Made by a program: the position numbers and the translations under genes
The notes under the pieces: generated by a model
Seen by the model: the letters and a program-made list of their open reading frames with translations, nothing else
Databases searched by the model: none
What the model was told of the DNA's origin: nothing
Virus record (IMG/VR): IMGVR_UViG_3300042876_000325
Coordinates: 1-36,199 of that record
Length of the DNA: 36,199 nucleotides
Strand: one strand, 5' to 3'
From: a virus
Shown: piece by piece, positions 21,853 to 30,665 of the stretch
How positions within the stretch are numbered: the first letter of the stretch is position 1
How the letters are laid out: each line of letters begins with the position of its first letter

Positions 21853-23589
21853 TTATGTATGTAAGAAATAATCTACTGCCCAAGAAACCGTTCCCGCTCC
21901 TGAAACTATTTCATAGGTCAATGGGCTTTGAGTCGTTCCAAAGGCATGAGGGAAGTTGAGAGCCTGCGTGATACCTCCACCTGCGGGAAAGAGACCATGA
22001 GCAATAACCTGATTGTTCGTCTTTTGAGACCCAAAAGCTAAGTTGACCTCTGGCGTTCCCGAAATAGCGAGAATATGAAACCGAGTAATATACACTCCTG
22101 TTCCCACACCAATAGTCGATGTCCCTATAAGGGTTCCAATAGCTGTTGTTCCCGTTGTTCCCACTGAGGAAATGGTATTTACCACAGGAATAGGATCAAG
22201 TCGAATAGTCCCTGCATTGATTGTACCCGTATTGATAGTTCCAGCATTCAGTGTTCCTATAGTCATGGTAACGGTTCCCAAGTTGAGAGTACCGGAAATC
22301 ATGTCATTTTTAAGATGCCCTGCCGTATCAATTAAGGGAGAGTAAATAGTTCCCCCAGCATCAGTTCCTGCAATTTGTACCGGATTGGCTGCTGATGCTG
22401 CCCCAGAGGCGGCTTTACCCCCTATAGTTCCTACCGTTACAATGACCGTTCCGGCTGTTACTGCAACACTTCCTGAAGCTATTGTCCCAGCCGTATCGAC
22501 TACCTTTACGATACCTCCCGTTGTGATAAAGGGACTATAAATTGTTCCACCACCGTCCGTTCCCGCTATTTGGACGGGGTTTGCCACACTTGCCGCTCCA
22601 GACGCCGCCTTACCCCCCACCGTACCAGCTGTCACCGCAATAGATCCTGCAGTAAGGTTAGAAAGCACTCCAATACCTGTTGTTGTACCTGAGTTCTGGA
22701 TTGTTCCATTGGTAATATTGGTTACCGTTGTTACTACTCCGATACCGGGGATAGTTCCTACTCCCGTTACTGTTCCCGCCTCTTTAATCGTCCCTATATT
22801 TGCTATCGACCCTATCGCTCCAGCGGTATTTATTAAAGGTGAGTAAATCGTTCCTCCTGAGTCTGTACCGGCTATTTGCACTGGGTTAGCTACATTCGCA
22901 GCACCAGAAGCGGCCTTACCACCCACAGTCCCCGCAGTGACGGCGATACTCCCATTAGCTATCGTTCCTGTAACATTCCACGCTCCTGACTGTGCTGAGG
23001 TGGCTCCCTGTGAGTGAAGTGTCTGAGAAAGAGTATAAAGCTCCATAAGAGCCTGCATTGTTCCTGAAGTAAACGCTCCTGAGGTAAGACGAACATATCT
23101 TCCATAGACAGGACCATGATAGATATTATTACTTGAAATAGTTGTAGAAATTCCATTCGTATTAGAAGAAATAGCAACTCCACCCGTTGTCACCCAAGAA
23201 TTATTATCATTGGAAAACTGAAGATTGGCCGTTCCTACCCATACGCCATACATCTGAAGAGAAAACCATCGATAATTTGATACATCAGTCGAGGCAATTA
23301 AAGTCGCTGTACCCGCCGTTACCGATCCCGAGAGTTCCATAGAGCTTCCCGATACCGTACCGGCATTAAATGTTCCTCCGGTAATAGATACTGACCCTTG
23401 GATATTTGTCGTCCCTCCCGCCCCGGAGAGATCCTGAACAAACATTGCCCCCGTAGAGGGATTGACGCCAATAGGAAGCGTGGGGGCTGTTCCCTGAACA
23501 TCAGATGTTCCCAGTGTCCCTTGAACACCTAAAATAGAAAACTGCTGGTTTTGTCCGTCGGCATGGGCACCGCTGCTTACTTGGCTCAT
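21853..23589 (-). CDS. Large fibre/decoration protein with three internal repeats
   Basis: The 578-residue protein has an N-terminal beta domain (about 100-185) like ligand-binding jellyrolls, then three copies of a roughly 40-residue unit (about 212-255, 310-350 and 380-420) with core GGKAASGAA-x3-NPVQIAGTD-x-GGTIYSP, then a Gly-Thr-Ile solenoid (about 445-475) and a C-terminal beta domain. The three repeats differ a lot in DNA but little in protein. A trimeric fibre or head spike is likely. Confidence 0.6.
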   Translation of the reverse strand: MSQVSSGAHADGQNQQFSILGVQGTLGTSDVQGTAPTLPIGVNPSTGAMFVQDLSGAGGTTNIQGSVSITGGTFNAGTVSGSSMELSGSVTAGTATLIASTDVSNYRWFSLQMYGVWVGTANLQFSNDNNSWVTTGGVAISSNTNGISTTISSNNIYHGPVYGRYVRLTSGAFTSGTMQALMELYTLSQTLHSQGATSAQSGAWNVTGTIANGSIAVTAGTVGGKAASGAANVANPVQIAGTDSGGTIYSPLINTAGAIGSIANIGTIKEAGTVTGVGTIPGIGVVTTVTNITNGTIQNSGTTTGIGVLSNLTAGSIAVTAGTVGGKAASGAASVANPVQIAGTDGGGTIYSPFITTGGIVKVVDTAGTIASGSVAVTAGTVIVTVGTIGGKAASGAASAANPVQIAGTDAGGTIYSPLIDTAGHLKNDMISGTLNLGTVTMTIGTLNAGTINTGTINAGTIRLDPIPVVNTISSVGTTGTTAIGTLIGTSTIGVGTGVYITRFHILAISGTPEVNLAFGSQKTNNQVIAHGLFPAGGGITQALNFPHAFGTTQSPLTYEIVSGAGTVSWAVDYFLHT

Positions 23590-23590
23590 A

Positions 23591-23848
23591 TTACTTTCCC
23601 TTTTGTAACTTCTTTAATATCTTAGCCGGAGATGTCTGTTTCGGAGGCTGTGGGAGAGGAATGTCCTCAATAGGAGAAAGAAAGAACGAAAGCTCTCCCT
23701 GCCCACCGTTAGGGTATTCAACCTTCTCTGCCTGGACTCCATGAGCGGCAAGAAAATCAGCAAGTGATTTCTCAAACTCATACATGTGTGCCCAGGGAGG
23801 GTTTTTACTATCCATCAAAAGCTCAACATTTATACAATAGAGTTTCAT
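23591..23848 (-). CDS. Small hypothetical protein after the portal
   Basis: The 85-residue protein has a small alpha/beta N-terminal part and a Pro/Lys-rich tail (QPPKQTSPAKILKKLQKG). GGGGG precedes the start, and it overlaps the portal gene by 4 bases. A head-assembly role is inferred from position only. Confidence 0.5.
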   Translation of the reverse strand: MKLYCINVELLMDSKNPPWAHMYEFEKSLADFLAAHGVQAEKVEYPNGGQGELSFFLSPIEDIPLPQPPKQTSPAKILKKLQKGK

Positions 23849-25905
23849 TGTCCCCCTTTCGCATTCTGTAAATCAAGAATGGTGGATGCAAGGGCGTGTT
23901 TAATCTTTAACACCCCTTGATCCTCATTTTGTTGAGGCTGACTCCCCCCAGAACTCGGTGTTTGAGAAGTCTGAGGTGCATTGACTAACCCCTGGGGATC
24001 AAGCTGAATACCCGCCTGAGCCGCTAGTTGTACTTTTCCTTCGGGAGGAAGGTCTTTGAAGGAAATGGACTCAGACGGGCCACCCTTAGATTGAGGCTGA
24101 GGCTTTCCAAATCCGGTGTCTTTAATAACCTCAAGCATGGCAACCTTCATTTTGGTTACCTGATTATCAGTAATAGGAAGATCGCCGGTATTCATCGCAT
24201 CCATAAACTCACTCACATTACCGAACTGAAAGATCTCTAAGAATCGCTTGACCATGACAGTTACTGCGTCTGACGTAACATACCCTTCCTGAGCCAATCC
24301 ACGGATATAGTCCATAATCTTTATCATTGAGTCTTTTTTACCCTCAACGGTAAATCCAAGACCTGATTCTATCTGAATATCTACCTTATATTCTTTTTTA
24401 ATAACTACTGCATCGGGCATCGTTACATTTCCCTTTTCAACAATCTTCTTATAGGTATCAATTCCCTTTTGTCCGATAACATCAAAATAACCGGGATTTC
24501 CGTCTTTCATCCTGTATACCGTTTGGGGATTGATAAACGTCGTGGCTGCGTAATCTATCATTCTCTCTGCTATTCGTTTTACTGTAGTTTTCAGCTGATC
24601 CGTAGGGATTTTAAGGTTAGAGTATTCAACTGCTTTTAACCCTTCGATAGCAACTCCTGACTTCACCCCAGGAGGAAGCTGGTTTAACGCAGAGGTAGAC
24701 GCTCCCTGCTCTTCAATGTTTGAGTTTAACTCTTGAATAAAGTTAAAAACATATCCCCCAAGTTGGGTTGTCTGCATCTGGGCTGGAGGAGCGGTATCAT
24801 ACTCAACTTCCTGTCCACCAGCGATATTATTTATTCGGTAATTCTCTCCACGTCGCTTTAACCACACTCCTACTGCCATCGTTCCGATGTGTCTTTCAAT
24901 TCTACTCATCACTGCGTCTAACGTCTTATTAGCAGGGATAAACCTTTCTATAAGGGGAACCTGATAAATCGGCCCCGGTTCCATTCGATAATCAATAAAC
25001 GGATATTCAGGAAGATCAATATAAGTATCTGATAGCCATACTCCAGCCGCCTCAAAGATCTGTCGCATCACCTTGTCACCATTTTTCTTTCCCTTGTAAG
25101 CGTCTCCCAAATCAGAAGCTACCTTGTCCTTATTATCATCAGTAATTCTTTCTTTAACAAACGCTTCTTTAAGAAGAACCGTCCCATACTCTGAGGCCTG
25201 CATGGATGAACCAAACCTTGTTCGCATATAGGCCTCTTTAATCTCTGAGGAGGCGTACTTATTATCAGTGGTAAGTTTCTGTCTCTGCGTCTCGTCAAAC
25301 CGCTCGTCGTTTTTAAGATCCTCTATGTCGTAAGGACAGACTTCAACGATCATTGGAGCGTCATAAATTGACGTAAGCTCGCCCTTAACATAGACATCGA
25401 AAGCGTCACGAATATAAAAGTCTATCTTCTCATCTTCCTTATTGGGCCAGAGCTTCATATAGGAAACGCCATGTTTACCCGCAAGAAGAACCATATGCGT
25501 TAACATCTCCTGAAAGTCTTTTTGTTTCCATTCGTCCTCAATCCACCATCCTACTTTTTGTGCGGTATCCTTTGCTTTTGTAAGCGCCTGTTCGTATTGT
25601 CCAGGTCCAAAGGACGACTGCTGCATTCTTTCGGGATAAATCACCGGTTGAGGCTGGTTAGCAAGAATAAGATTGGCCACTCCCCGAAGCTGTCGTGATG
25701 CCTTAGGAATAGCACGATAAGGAATAAACGAATCCTGAGAGGCTGAAAGGTCTACTATTCTTCCGGTCGTCCGTGAAACAAAACGATAATGAAAGCCATC
25801 GTCAAAGAAGTTGTTGTTGTACCACCTGCGCTCAAAGGGTTTTCGTTTCCGGCCTTCAGAGGTAATAAAACTCTCCACCCGAAATGCTATAGCGTTGGAA
25901 TCCAT
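23845..25905 (-). CDS. Portal protein
   Basis: The 686-residue protein forms the twelve-fold ring at the packaging vertex. Its length fits long podovirus portals, and it follows the terminase block as expected. A helical wing region, a middle of mixed alpha/beta and a Gln/Pro/Ser-rich disordered tail (about 610-670) are visible. No proximal Shine-Dalgarno is present: AGGAG lies 21 bases before the ATG, separated by a tandem 9-base duplication (25907-25924). The family call rests on size, N-terminal pattern and position. Confidence 0.75.
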   Translation of the reverse strand: MDSNAIAFRVESFITSEGRKRKPFERRWYNNNFFDDGFHYRFVSRTTGRIVDLSASQDSFIPYRAIPKASRQLRGVANLILANQPQPVIYPERMQQSSFGPGQYEQALTKAKDTAQKVGWWIEDEWKQKDFQEMLTHMVLLAGKHGVSYMKLWPNKEDEKIDFYIRDAFDVYVKGELTSIYDAPMIVEVCPYDIEDLKNDERFDETQRQKLTTDNKYASSEIKEAYMRTRFGSSMQASEYGTVLLKEAFVKERITDDNKDKVASDLGDAYKGKKNGDKVMRQIFEAAGVWLSDTYIDLPEYPFIDYRMEPGPIYQVPLIERFIPANKTLDAVMSRIERHIGTMAVGVWLKRRGENYRINNIAGGQEVEYDTAPPAQMQTTQLGGYVFNFIQELNSNIEEQGASTSALNQLPPGVKSGVAIEGLKAVEYSNLKIPTDQLKTTVKRIAERMIDYAATTFINPQTVYRMKDGNPGYFDVIGQKGIDTYKKIVEKGNVTMPDAVVIKKEYKVDIQIESGLGFTVEGKKDSMIKIMDYIRGLAQEGYVTSDAVTVMVKRFLEIFQFGNVSEFMDAMNTGDLPITDNQVTKMKVAMLEVIKDTGFGKPQPQSKGGPSESISFKDLPPEGKVQLAAQAGIQLDPQGLVNAPQTSQTPSSGGSQPQQNEDQGVLKIKHALASTILDLQNAKGGQ

Positions 25906-25906
25906 A

Positions 25907-25924
25907 GTAAGAAAAGTAAGAAAA
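25907..25924. repeat. Tandem 9-bp duplication in the portal leader
   Basis: GTAAGAAAA occurs twice in tandem on the plus strand between the Shine-Dalgarno-like AGGAG and the portal ATG. Removing one copy would bring the two to a more normal distance. Confidence 0.7.
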
Positions 25925-25937
25925 TACTCCTATCTCA

Positions 25938-25964
25938 ATTATATGGTTATTCCTGTGGTGTCAA
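25938..25964 (-). promoter_or_regulatory. Sigma70-type promoter of the portal operon
   Basis: TTGACA (25964-25959), 15-base spacer ending in AATAACCA, TATAAT (25943-25938). The ATAACCA before the -10 also occurs at 21022-21049. Unlike the leaderless cases it leaves a leader of about 25 bases. Confidence 0.75.
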
Positions 25965-25970
25965 TTAGAC

Positions 25971-26234
25971 TTATCCTTTAGAGGAGTTTATATCTTCAAT
26001 ATGTTTATCGAAACTTATATCGTCATCAGGATCTATGGGAACGATATCGGGGGGAAGTTCCTCTGTCTTCTCCGGGGCAATCTTTTCTATCGTCTCATTG
26101 TCAGTCACCTCTTCCAAATTCCTTGCCATGAGAAGTTTAATGAGCTTTTCCCTCTCTTTAATGCTGATATAGTTCGATACTGCTATGTATACCAAAAGTA
26201 AGAGGATCGTTATAGAAAGTATTACTTCACTCAT
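25971..26234 (-). CDS. Single-pass membrane protein between terminase and portal
   Basis: The 87-residue protein has an N-terminal transmembrane helix (about residues 5-22) and a long acidic cytoplasmic tail. AAAGGAG precedes the start. Such genes are common between terminase and portal in phages but their role is unknown; it could be a packaging-linked or superinfection factor. Confidence 0.6.
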   Translation of the reverse strand: MSEVILSITILLLLVYIAVSNYISIKEREKLIKLLMARNLEEVTDNETIEKIAPEKTEELPPDIVPIDPDDDISFDKHIEDINSSKG

Positions 26235-26421
26235 ATGGTTCTCCTTTAAGATTATAGAGAGCTGTTTCTTCAGGATGCATCTGCATCCATGTAGAGGCTG
26301 CTCCCTTTCCCACCACTTTCCCCTCGTTTATATCGACTACTAATAGACAGTCCAGACAAAGCCCCACTTCTTGCTCACCCACACTCATTCTCTTAATCAC
26401 CGACCGGTGGTAGCATTTCAT
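26227..26421 (-). CDS. Hypothetical protein with a CLDC motif
   Basis: The 64-residue protein contains CLDCLLVVD at about residues 22-30, which could bind metal with the N-terminal CYH. It overlaps the genes on both sides by 4 to 8 bases, supporting a real operon member. No family recognised. Confidence 0.55.
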   Translation of the reverse strand: MKCYHRSVIKRMSVGEQEVGLCLDCLLVVDINEGKVVGKGAASTWMQMHPEETALYNLKGEPYE

Positions 26422-26822
26422 ACATCCAAATGGTCTGCTTTCCAGTATTCATCAAAGGGGTTGGGAATAGGCCACATATCAAACTTATAAAACACCGTAT
26501 CGGGATCGGAGAGATATTTATACTCTCTGGTCATTACATGAAAGATAACCGGAAATCCTTTATACATCAGCTTCCATCCGTCGGTTAAAACCTCTAGTTT
26601 AGGCTCAATAGTCGGGAGCATTCTCGTAAGCTCGGGAATATTGTACTGAGGATTAATTCCTAACACTGCTTTATTCGCTTTTAGCTCTTCATTATGTTTC
26701 ATCTGATATGCAATGTCTCCCAAAACGACGAAGGGCATTTGTGCCGCTTCAAGAATGTCTAATGCTTTCTGTAGTGCCTCTCTTATCGTATCACTCCCTA
26801 TCCCATTCGGTTTGATTTGCAC
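26418..26822 (-). CDS. Nucleotidyltransferase-like protein; GTG start or +1 frameshift from TerL
   Basis: From about TIREALQKALDIL onward the sequence resembles small MNT-type nucleotidyltransferase domains found in phages (a helix, then FVVLGDIA with the Gly of the fold). No in-frame ATG lies near the terminase stop. I set a GTG start at 26822, overlapping the terminase end by 32 bases; upstream residues in this frame look like an antisense-quality shadow. A +1 slip on a run of five A and six C residues (26823-26833) would instead fuse it to the terminase. Residues for catalysis are not clearly conserved. Confidence 0.45.
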   Translation of the reverse strand: MQIKPNGIGSDTIREALQKALDILEAAQMPFVVLGDIAYQMKHNEELKANKAVLGINPQYNIPELTRMLPTIEPKLEVLTDGWKLMYKGFPVIFHVMTREYKYLSDPDTVFYKFDMWPIPNPFDEYWKADHLDV

Positions 26823-28110
26823 GGGGGGTTTTTCCGGTGAGCTGCCAATAATACTGTCTAATGGGGGGTTGCTCTTCAGCGGATTGTTGAGGGACGATAG
26901 ATCGGAGGGCGTAAATGGAGAGGGCGTGGGAGATGACGATATCATCGTGGTAACCTTGTCTCGCTTGGTACCTGATTTTACCCGTCGGGCCGATTTCATA
27001 GCTAAAGTTATCGAACTCTAAAATACTATCTTGTATATGAAGTAAGGTACATTTCTTTTGCTCTATCCAGATACTTAGTTTTTCAATCAAGTCTTTCTTG
27101 GTCTGTTCGGTTATCTTAAATGGTTCTACCGCTACCCCTATCCGAATTAAATCATCCGCAATGGGATCGCCTATTCCTGTCGCATCAAGTATACAAAGGG
27201 CATTGTTATAGTGTTTAGCAATCGTGGCGATCTTCTGTTTTTGAAACGGCCACTCTAATGTTTGAAATCTATCTTGGTATACCTGTCTATTGTTCATTCT
27301 ATCATACACCGTCAACACGGTGAAATCAGTTACTTTGGCTAAATCTACTCCCATTACATAGAGGTGTTGTGCCTTGGGAGGTTCCGGCTCTGAGGTCATT
27401 GCTTCTCTCACCGCTCGAAATACTGTCCCTTCACTTTCGAGAAATGAACACATCATCTCTTGGGCGTACATCTTCTGCGTCATTGACCTTCTCATCTCGG
27501 CTAGTTGTTCCTGACTGATAATCCCCGAGTGTTCAGCGTCTAGTAACCAACTTCCCCACTCACCGTGCCCTCCCTGTCCCCTTTGGTAAAAGTCATAAAG
27601 ATGATTCTTCCCTTTCGGCGTTCCGATAAACCAGCACCATCCGTCATTTGCCCGGAGGATGGGCTCTATAATCTCCCATGCCTCAAACTTCATCGTTGCA
27701 AACTCATCTAATACACATCCCACCGGTCCGGCTCCACGGAGAGAATCGGGGTTATCCGCTCCCACCATCTTTAATATTGACCCATTCTTGAATCTAATAA
27801 ATAGCTCTGAATTATTTTTATCAGCAATAAGTTCTGTAGGGATTATTCTCGTCAACATCTGAGGATCACGCCAAACGGCATCCTTAGCTTCAGAATACGT
27901 AGGGAAAACGTGCCAATAGATCCCCTGCCGCATGTATGCCTGTTTGGTGAGTTCATACAGCGCAGTGGTCGTTTTTCTTGCACGTCTGTGCCAGATAATG
28001 GTCTTAAACCTTTGAGGGTTGTTCTGCATCACTTCCAACTGGTGCGGAAGCAATAGGTGTATTGGGGGGTATGAAACCCCGGGATGCTGATATAAGTATT
28101 GGTTGTCCAT
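26791..28110 (-). CDS. terL: Large terminase subunit
   Basis: This 439-residue packaging motor has an ATPase domain with a Walker A-like WHRRARKTT (about 40-48) and Walker B CVLDEFA (Asp135-Glu136), and a C-terminal RuvC-like nuclease with GVDLAKVTDFTVL (first acidic residue), DATGIGD and YHDD. Length is usual. AGGAG lies 3-4 bases before the ATG. The N-terminus overlaps the small subunit by 107 bases, an unusually long overlap. It drives DNA into the head and cuts it. Confidence 0.9.
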   Translation of the reverse strand: MDNQYLYQHPGVSYPPIHLLLPHQLEVMQNNPQRFKTIIWHRRARKTTTALYELTKQAYMRQGIYWHVFPTYSEAKDAVWRDPQMLTRIIPTELIADKNNSELFIRFKNGSILKMVGADNPDSLRGAGPVGCVLDEFATMKFEAWEIIEPILRANDGWCWFIGTPKGKNHLYDFYQRGQGGHGEWGSWLLDAEHSGIISQEQLAEMRRSMTQKMYAQEMMCSFLESEGTVFRAVREAMTSEPEPPKAQHLYVMGVDLAKVTDFTVLTVYDRMNNRQVYQDRFQTLEWPFQKQKIATIAKHYNNALCILDATGIGDPIADDLIRIGVAVEPFKITEQTKKDLIEKLSIWIEQKKCTLLHIQDSILEFDNFSYEIGPTGKIRYQARQGYHDDIVISHALSIYALRSIVPQQSAEEQPPIRQYYWQLTGKTPRANQTEWDRE

Positions 28111-28399
28111 CTGCTCCTGTTAGTTCCTGTTTTTGTACAGGCATTCCATCAATATAGTTCCAAAGTGTTTTAATTGCTGTTATATCCCCCTCCACCGCCA
28201 TTTGTAGTATTTTTGCTCCTAATGCTTTCTTAATCTCGGGCTTCTCATCCATCATGGCTCGTATAGTTTCGGTTATGGAGTGACCTTTAGGTGGCCTACC
28301 GTTTCTATTTATATTCTCCGGGTGTGCCGCAAAACCCACCAACTTGTTATCTACTTGTTTTTCAGCCTCGTTTACAACTTCGGTATTATCGTCTGCCAT
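28004..28399 (-). CDS. Small terminase subunit (putative)
   Basis: The 131-residue protein has PENINRNGRPPKGHSI (about 27-42), a signature of DUF5681-type small terminase-like proteins, then a helical C-terminus. It precedes the large subunit, overlapping it by 107 bases. The N-terminal part probably binds packaging-site DNA. GAGG lies before the start. Confidence 0.6.
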   Translation of the reverse strand: MADDNTEVVNEAEKQVDNKLVGFAAHPENINRNGRPPKGHSITETIRAMMDEKPEIKKALGAKILQMAVEGDITAIKTLWNYIDGMPVQKQELTGADGQPILISASRGFIPPNTPIASAPVGSDAEQPSKV

Positions 28400-29514
28400 T
28401 CTTCCTCTTTTCCTATGAATTTATAATAGCGTTTTCTAATCACATCACAGTATTTGGGGTCTAACTCCATCATGTAGCATATTCTATTGGTTTGTTCACA
28501 GGCGATAAGGGTGGAGCCTGAGCCACCAAAGAGGTCTAGGATAGTTTGATTTTCGTTGGTTATTTCTTTTAATACATCACTTAGTAATTTTATTGGTTTT
28601 TGATTTGGATGAACTCTTGTTCCACTTTCCCCTTCTTTATGATAACCGTCCCATGTAACTTTGAATTTTTGAACCTTTACTCCTGGTATATTTGACCATG
28701 CCAATTCGCAATCAGATAAAGAGAGTCCTTCTGGTCTGTTTTTATCCCATACAAACCATCTTCCTCCTTTTGGAAGTCTGTCCGCAAAATAATTTCCACC
28801 CCAAATAAAAGACAATCTTGCATAATCAATCACAAAGGTTGGGTCAAAATTAGTATCATCACCAATTACTTTTCTAAATTTAGTTGTTGGTGCTTGTTTA
28901 GTATCACCTCCAACATTACCCTTATCTCCAACCACATCAATCCCATACGGCGGGTCTGTAAACACCATATCTGCTTTCTTCCCATCCATCAGTTTTTCTA
29001 CATCCTCAATCTTTGTAGAATCCCCGCACATGAGGCGATGGCGACCTAACTGATACACTTCGCCTAGCTTTGATATGGCTTCCCCATCTGCGACTTCCGG
29101 CGCTTCATCCTCTTCAATAGGTGCTATTCTATCTATCAACTGCTGTATATCCTCTGGGGGTTTCATGTCTACCGCATATTGCGACCAGTCTATTTGGTAA
29201 TTTGGGATGAGGTTGGCGAGTAAATCATCATCGTAGTATCCAGCTCTATCATTATCCGAAAGCGCATACTCCAGTTTCTCGTTCTCGTCTTTTGGCTCAA
29301 CTATTGATACCCAGATGTCTTTTATCCCCAGTTCCCTGTATGCCTTTATCCTCATATTCCCGCCTATTACCTCTCCCTCGGGGGTGATGAGAAGGGGTTT
29401 GTATTGTCCGAGCTTCTGTATCTGCCCCTTTAACCTCTCAAAATCTTTTTTTGATATATTTCGGGGATTATCCTTCCATTCCTTTAATTCCGATATAGGA
29501 CGAATTTCATTCAT
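28372..29514 (-). CDS. ParB-like nuclease domain fused to DNA N6-adenine methyltransferase
   Basis: The 380-residue protein has a ParB/sulfiredoxin-type N-terminus (NPR at 16-18, GGNMR at 51-55) and a beta-class methyltransferase: DPPYG at 187-191 (motif IV), HPNQKP at about 302-307 and DLFGGSGST at about 327-335 (motif I). Such fusions are frequent next to phage terminases and probably methylate phage DNA against restriction or mark packaging or replication status. GAGGAG precedes the start. Confidence 0.85.
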   Translation of the reverse strand: MNEIRPISELKEWKDNPRNISKKDFERLKGQIQKLGQYKPLLITPEGEVIGGNMRIKAYRELGIKDIWVSIVEPKDENEKLEYALSDNDRAGYYDDDLLANLIPNYQIDWSQYAVDMKPPEDIQQLIDRIAPIEEDEAPEVADGEAISKLGEVYQLGRHRLMCGDSTKIEDVEKLMDGKKADMVFTDPPYGIDVVGDKGNVGGDTKQAPTTKFRKVIGDDTNFDPTFVIDYARLSFIWGGNYFADRLPKGGRWFVWDKNRPEGLSLSDCELAWSNIPGVKVQKFKVTWDGYHKEGESGTRVHPNQKPIKLLSDVLKEITNENQTILDLFGGSGSTLIACEQTNRICYMMELDPKYCDVIRKRYYKFIGKEEEWQTIIPKL

Positions 29515-29515
29515 A

Positions 29516-30037
29516 CTATCTCCTCAAGCTTATAAATGCTGGTTTGGGACTTTTAAGAAACTTTGTTGTCTGATCATCTATATCAGTTGTATCTTTCGGC
29601 CAATATTGTTCTATTTCTTTTAAGGTATCTAGGTGTTCTTTAATATCTGAGGCGTCGTGACTAAACCCATCATGCTCATAATCCTTATCTCTTCCCCCGC
29701 CAACTAACTTCACCGGCATTCCCTCGTGATTGATATATGTCCTGACAGTCTCAAAACCACGATAAATCAAAAAGGGAGTTATTGAATAGACCACGGGTAT
29801 TTTACCACCTTGAGCAAGACCCACGGCGATATCAAGAAGCGTCTGTTCAGAAGCACCAACGTTGAGATATCTCTCAGGAAATGACTCTTTATGCTGATCA
29901 AATAGCTTGTATCCCAAGTCTCCTGTAAGAAGCCAAACCTCTTTATGAAGCGCCATATACTTATAGAGAGAAAATCCAAAGTATCCTCTCATAGAGTTGT
30001 GAAGTTTCCAATTAATAATAGTATCTTCAGTGTTCAT
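29516..30037 (-). CDS. Split transketolase, pyrimidine-binding subunit (short)
   Basis: The ATG at 30037 has AAGGAG four bases upstream, so earlier ATGs are rejected. The 173-residue product has GASEQTLLDIAVGLAQGG at about 61-78; Glu64 is the residue that activates thiamine diphosphate in transketolase-like enzymes. The usual C-terminal third domain is absent, making it far shorter than the usual C-terminal half of about 310 residues. It pairs with the upstream gene. Substrates are unknown. Confidence 0.75.
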   Translation of the reverse strand: MNTEDTIINWKLHNSMRGYFGFSLYKYMALHKEVWLLTGDLGYKLFDQHKESFPERYLNVGASEQTLLDIAVGLAQGGKIPVVYSITPFLIYRGFETVRTYINHEGMPVKLVGGGRDKDYEHDGFSHDASDIKEHLDTLKEIEQYWPKDTTDIDDQTTKFLKSPKPAFISLRR

Positions 30038-30665
30038 TAATCTCCTTGTATTTTTCATCATCCATAACAACGTAATGAGCGTCTAGTCCCTGTAGCCACT
30101 TTGGGTATTTATCCATATTTACTCTTACAAATGAAACTTTCGGAAAATTGTCCTGCATAAATGACTGGACTCTCCATTCGAGTCTGTCCTGTTCTATCTC
30201 TTTATATGCTCCATAGCCATTAGCAATAACGACGATAACTAAATTAGATATCTTTAACTCAGCGGCATTTCTCAATGCCTCCCACCAGCTTCCTTCACTC
30301 GATGCTCCATCAGTCGTTAAAACATACACAATCTTATCCGGGTCTGCCAAGGCCATTCCCAACCCTATTCCTAACCCATGACCCAAACTTCCTCCTGAGG
30401 CCCAGATAAAGTGTTCGGGATCTCTATTACAGTGAACACCATGCTGTTCAAATAGCTTCTCTGCATCAAATCCGTGTTTTTTCTCTAAAACACAATAAAG
30501 AGCGAGTGAAGAGTGAGCAGCATCCATGATCACCGGATCATCCTCACCTCTCGTATCATAAATGGCTTCAAGAAGGGGAAGAACAATTAAACATGATCCT
30601 ATATGAGAGAGTTTCTTTTTATAGGAGATTTCTAAAACTCTTTTTTCAAGATCAGTGAGTTTCAT
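30027..30665 (-). CDS. Split transketolase, thiamine diphosphate-binding subunit
   Basis: The 212-residue protein is a shortened N-terminal half of transketolase. His21, His51 (DAAHSS) and His96 (SLGHGL) match cofactor- and substrate-site histidines, and TDG (118-120) with Asn149 matches the GDG-x(25-30)-N metal/thiamine motif. It overlaps the second subunit by 11 bases. With the adjacent epimerase it probably makes or moves a two-carbon unit in a sugar pathway, not central metabolism, but this is inference. Confidence 0.8.
   Translation of the reverse strand: MKLTDLEKRVLEISYKKKLSHIGSCLIVLPLLEAIYDTRGEDDPVIMDAAHSSLALYCVLEKKHGFDAEKLFEQHGVHCNRDPEHFIWASGGSLGHGLGIGLGMALADPDKIVYVLTTDGASSEGSWWEALRNAAELKISNLVIVVIANGYGAYKEIEQDRLEWRVQSFMQDNFPKVSFVRVNMDKYPKWLQGLDAHYVVMDDEKYKEINEH

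Noticed and set aside
26823-26999. N-terminal extension of the nucleotidyltransferase-like gene to ATG 26999
   Set aside because: This part overlaps the conserved end of the terminase and is Ser/Pro-rich shadow-like sequence, without a ribosome site.
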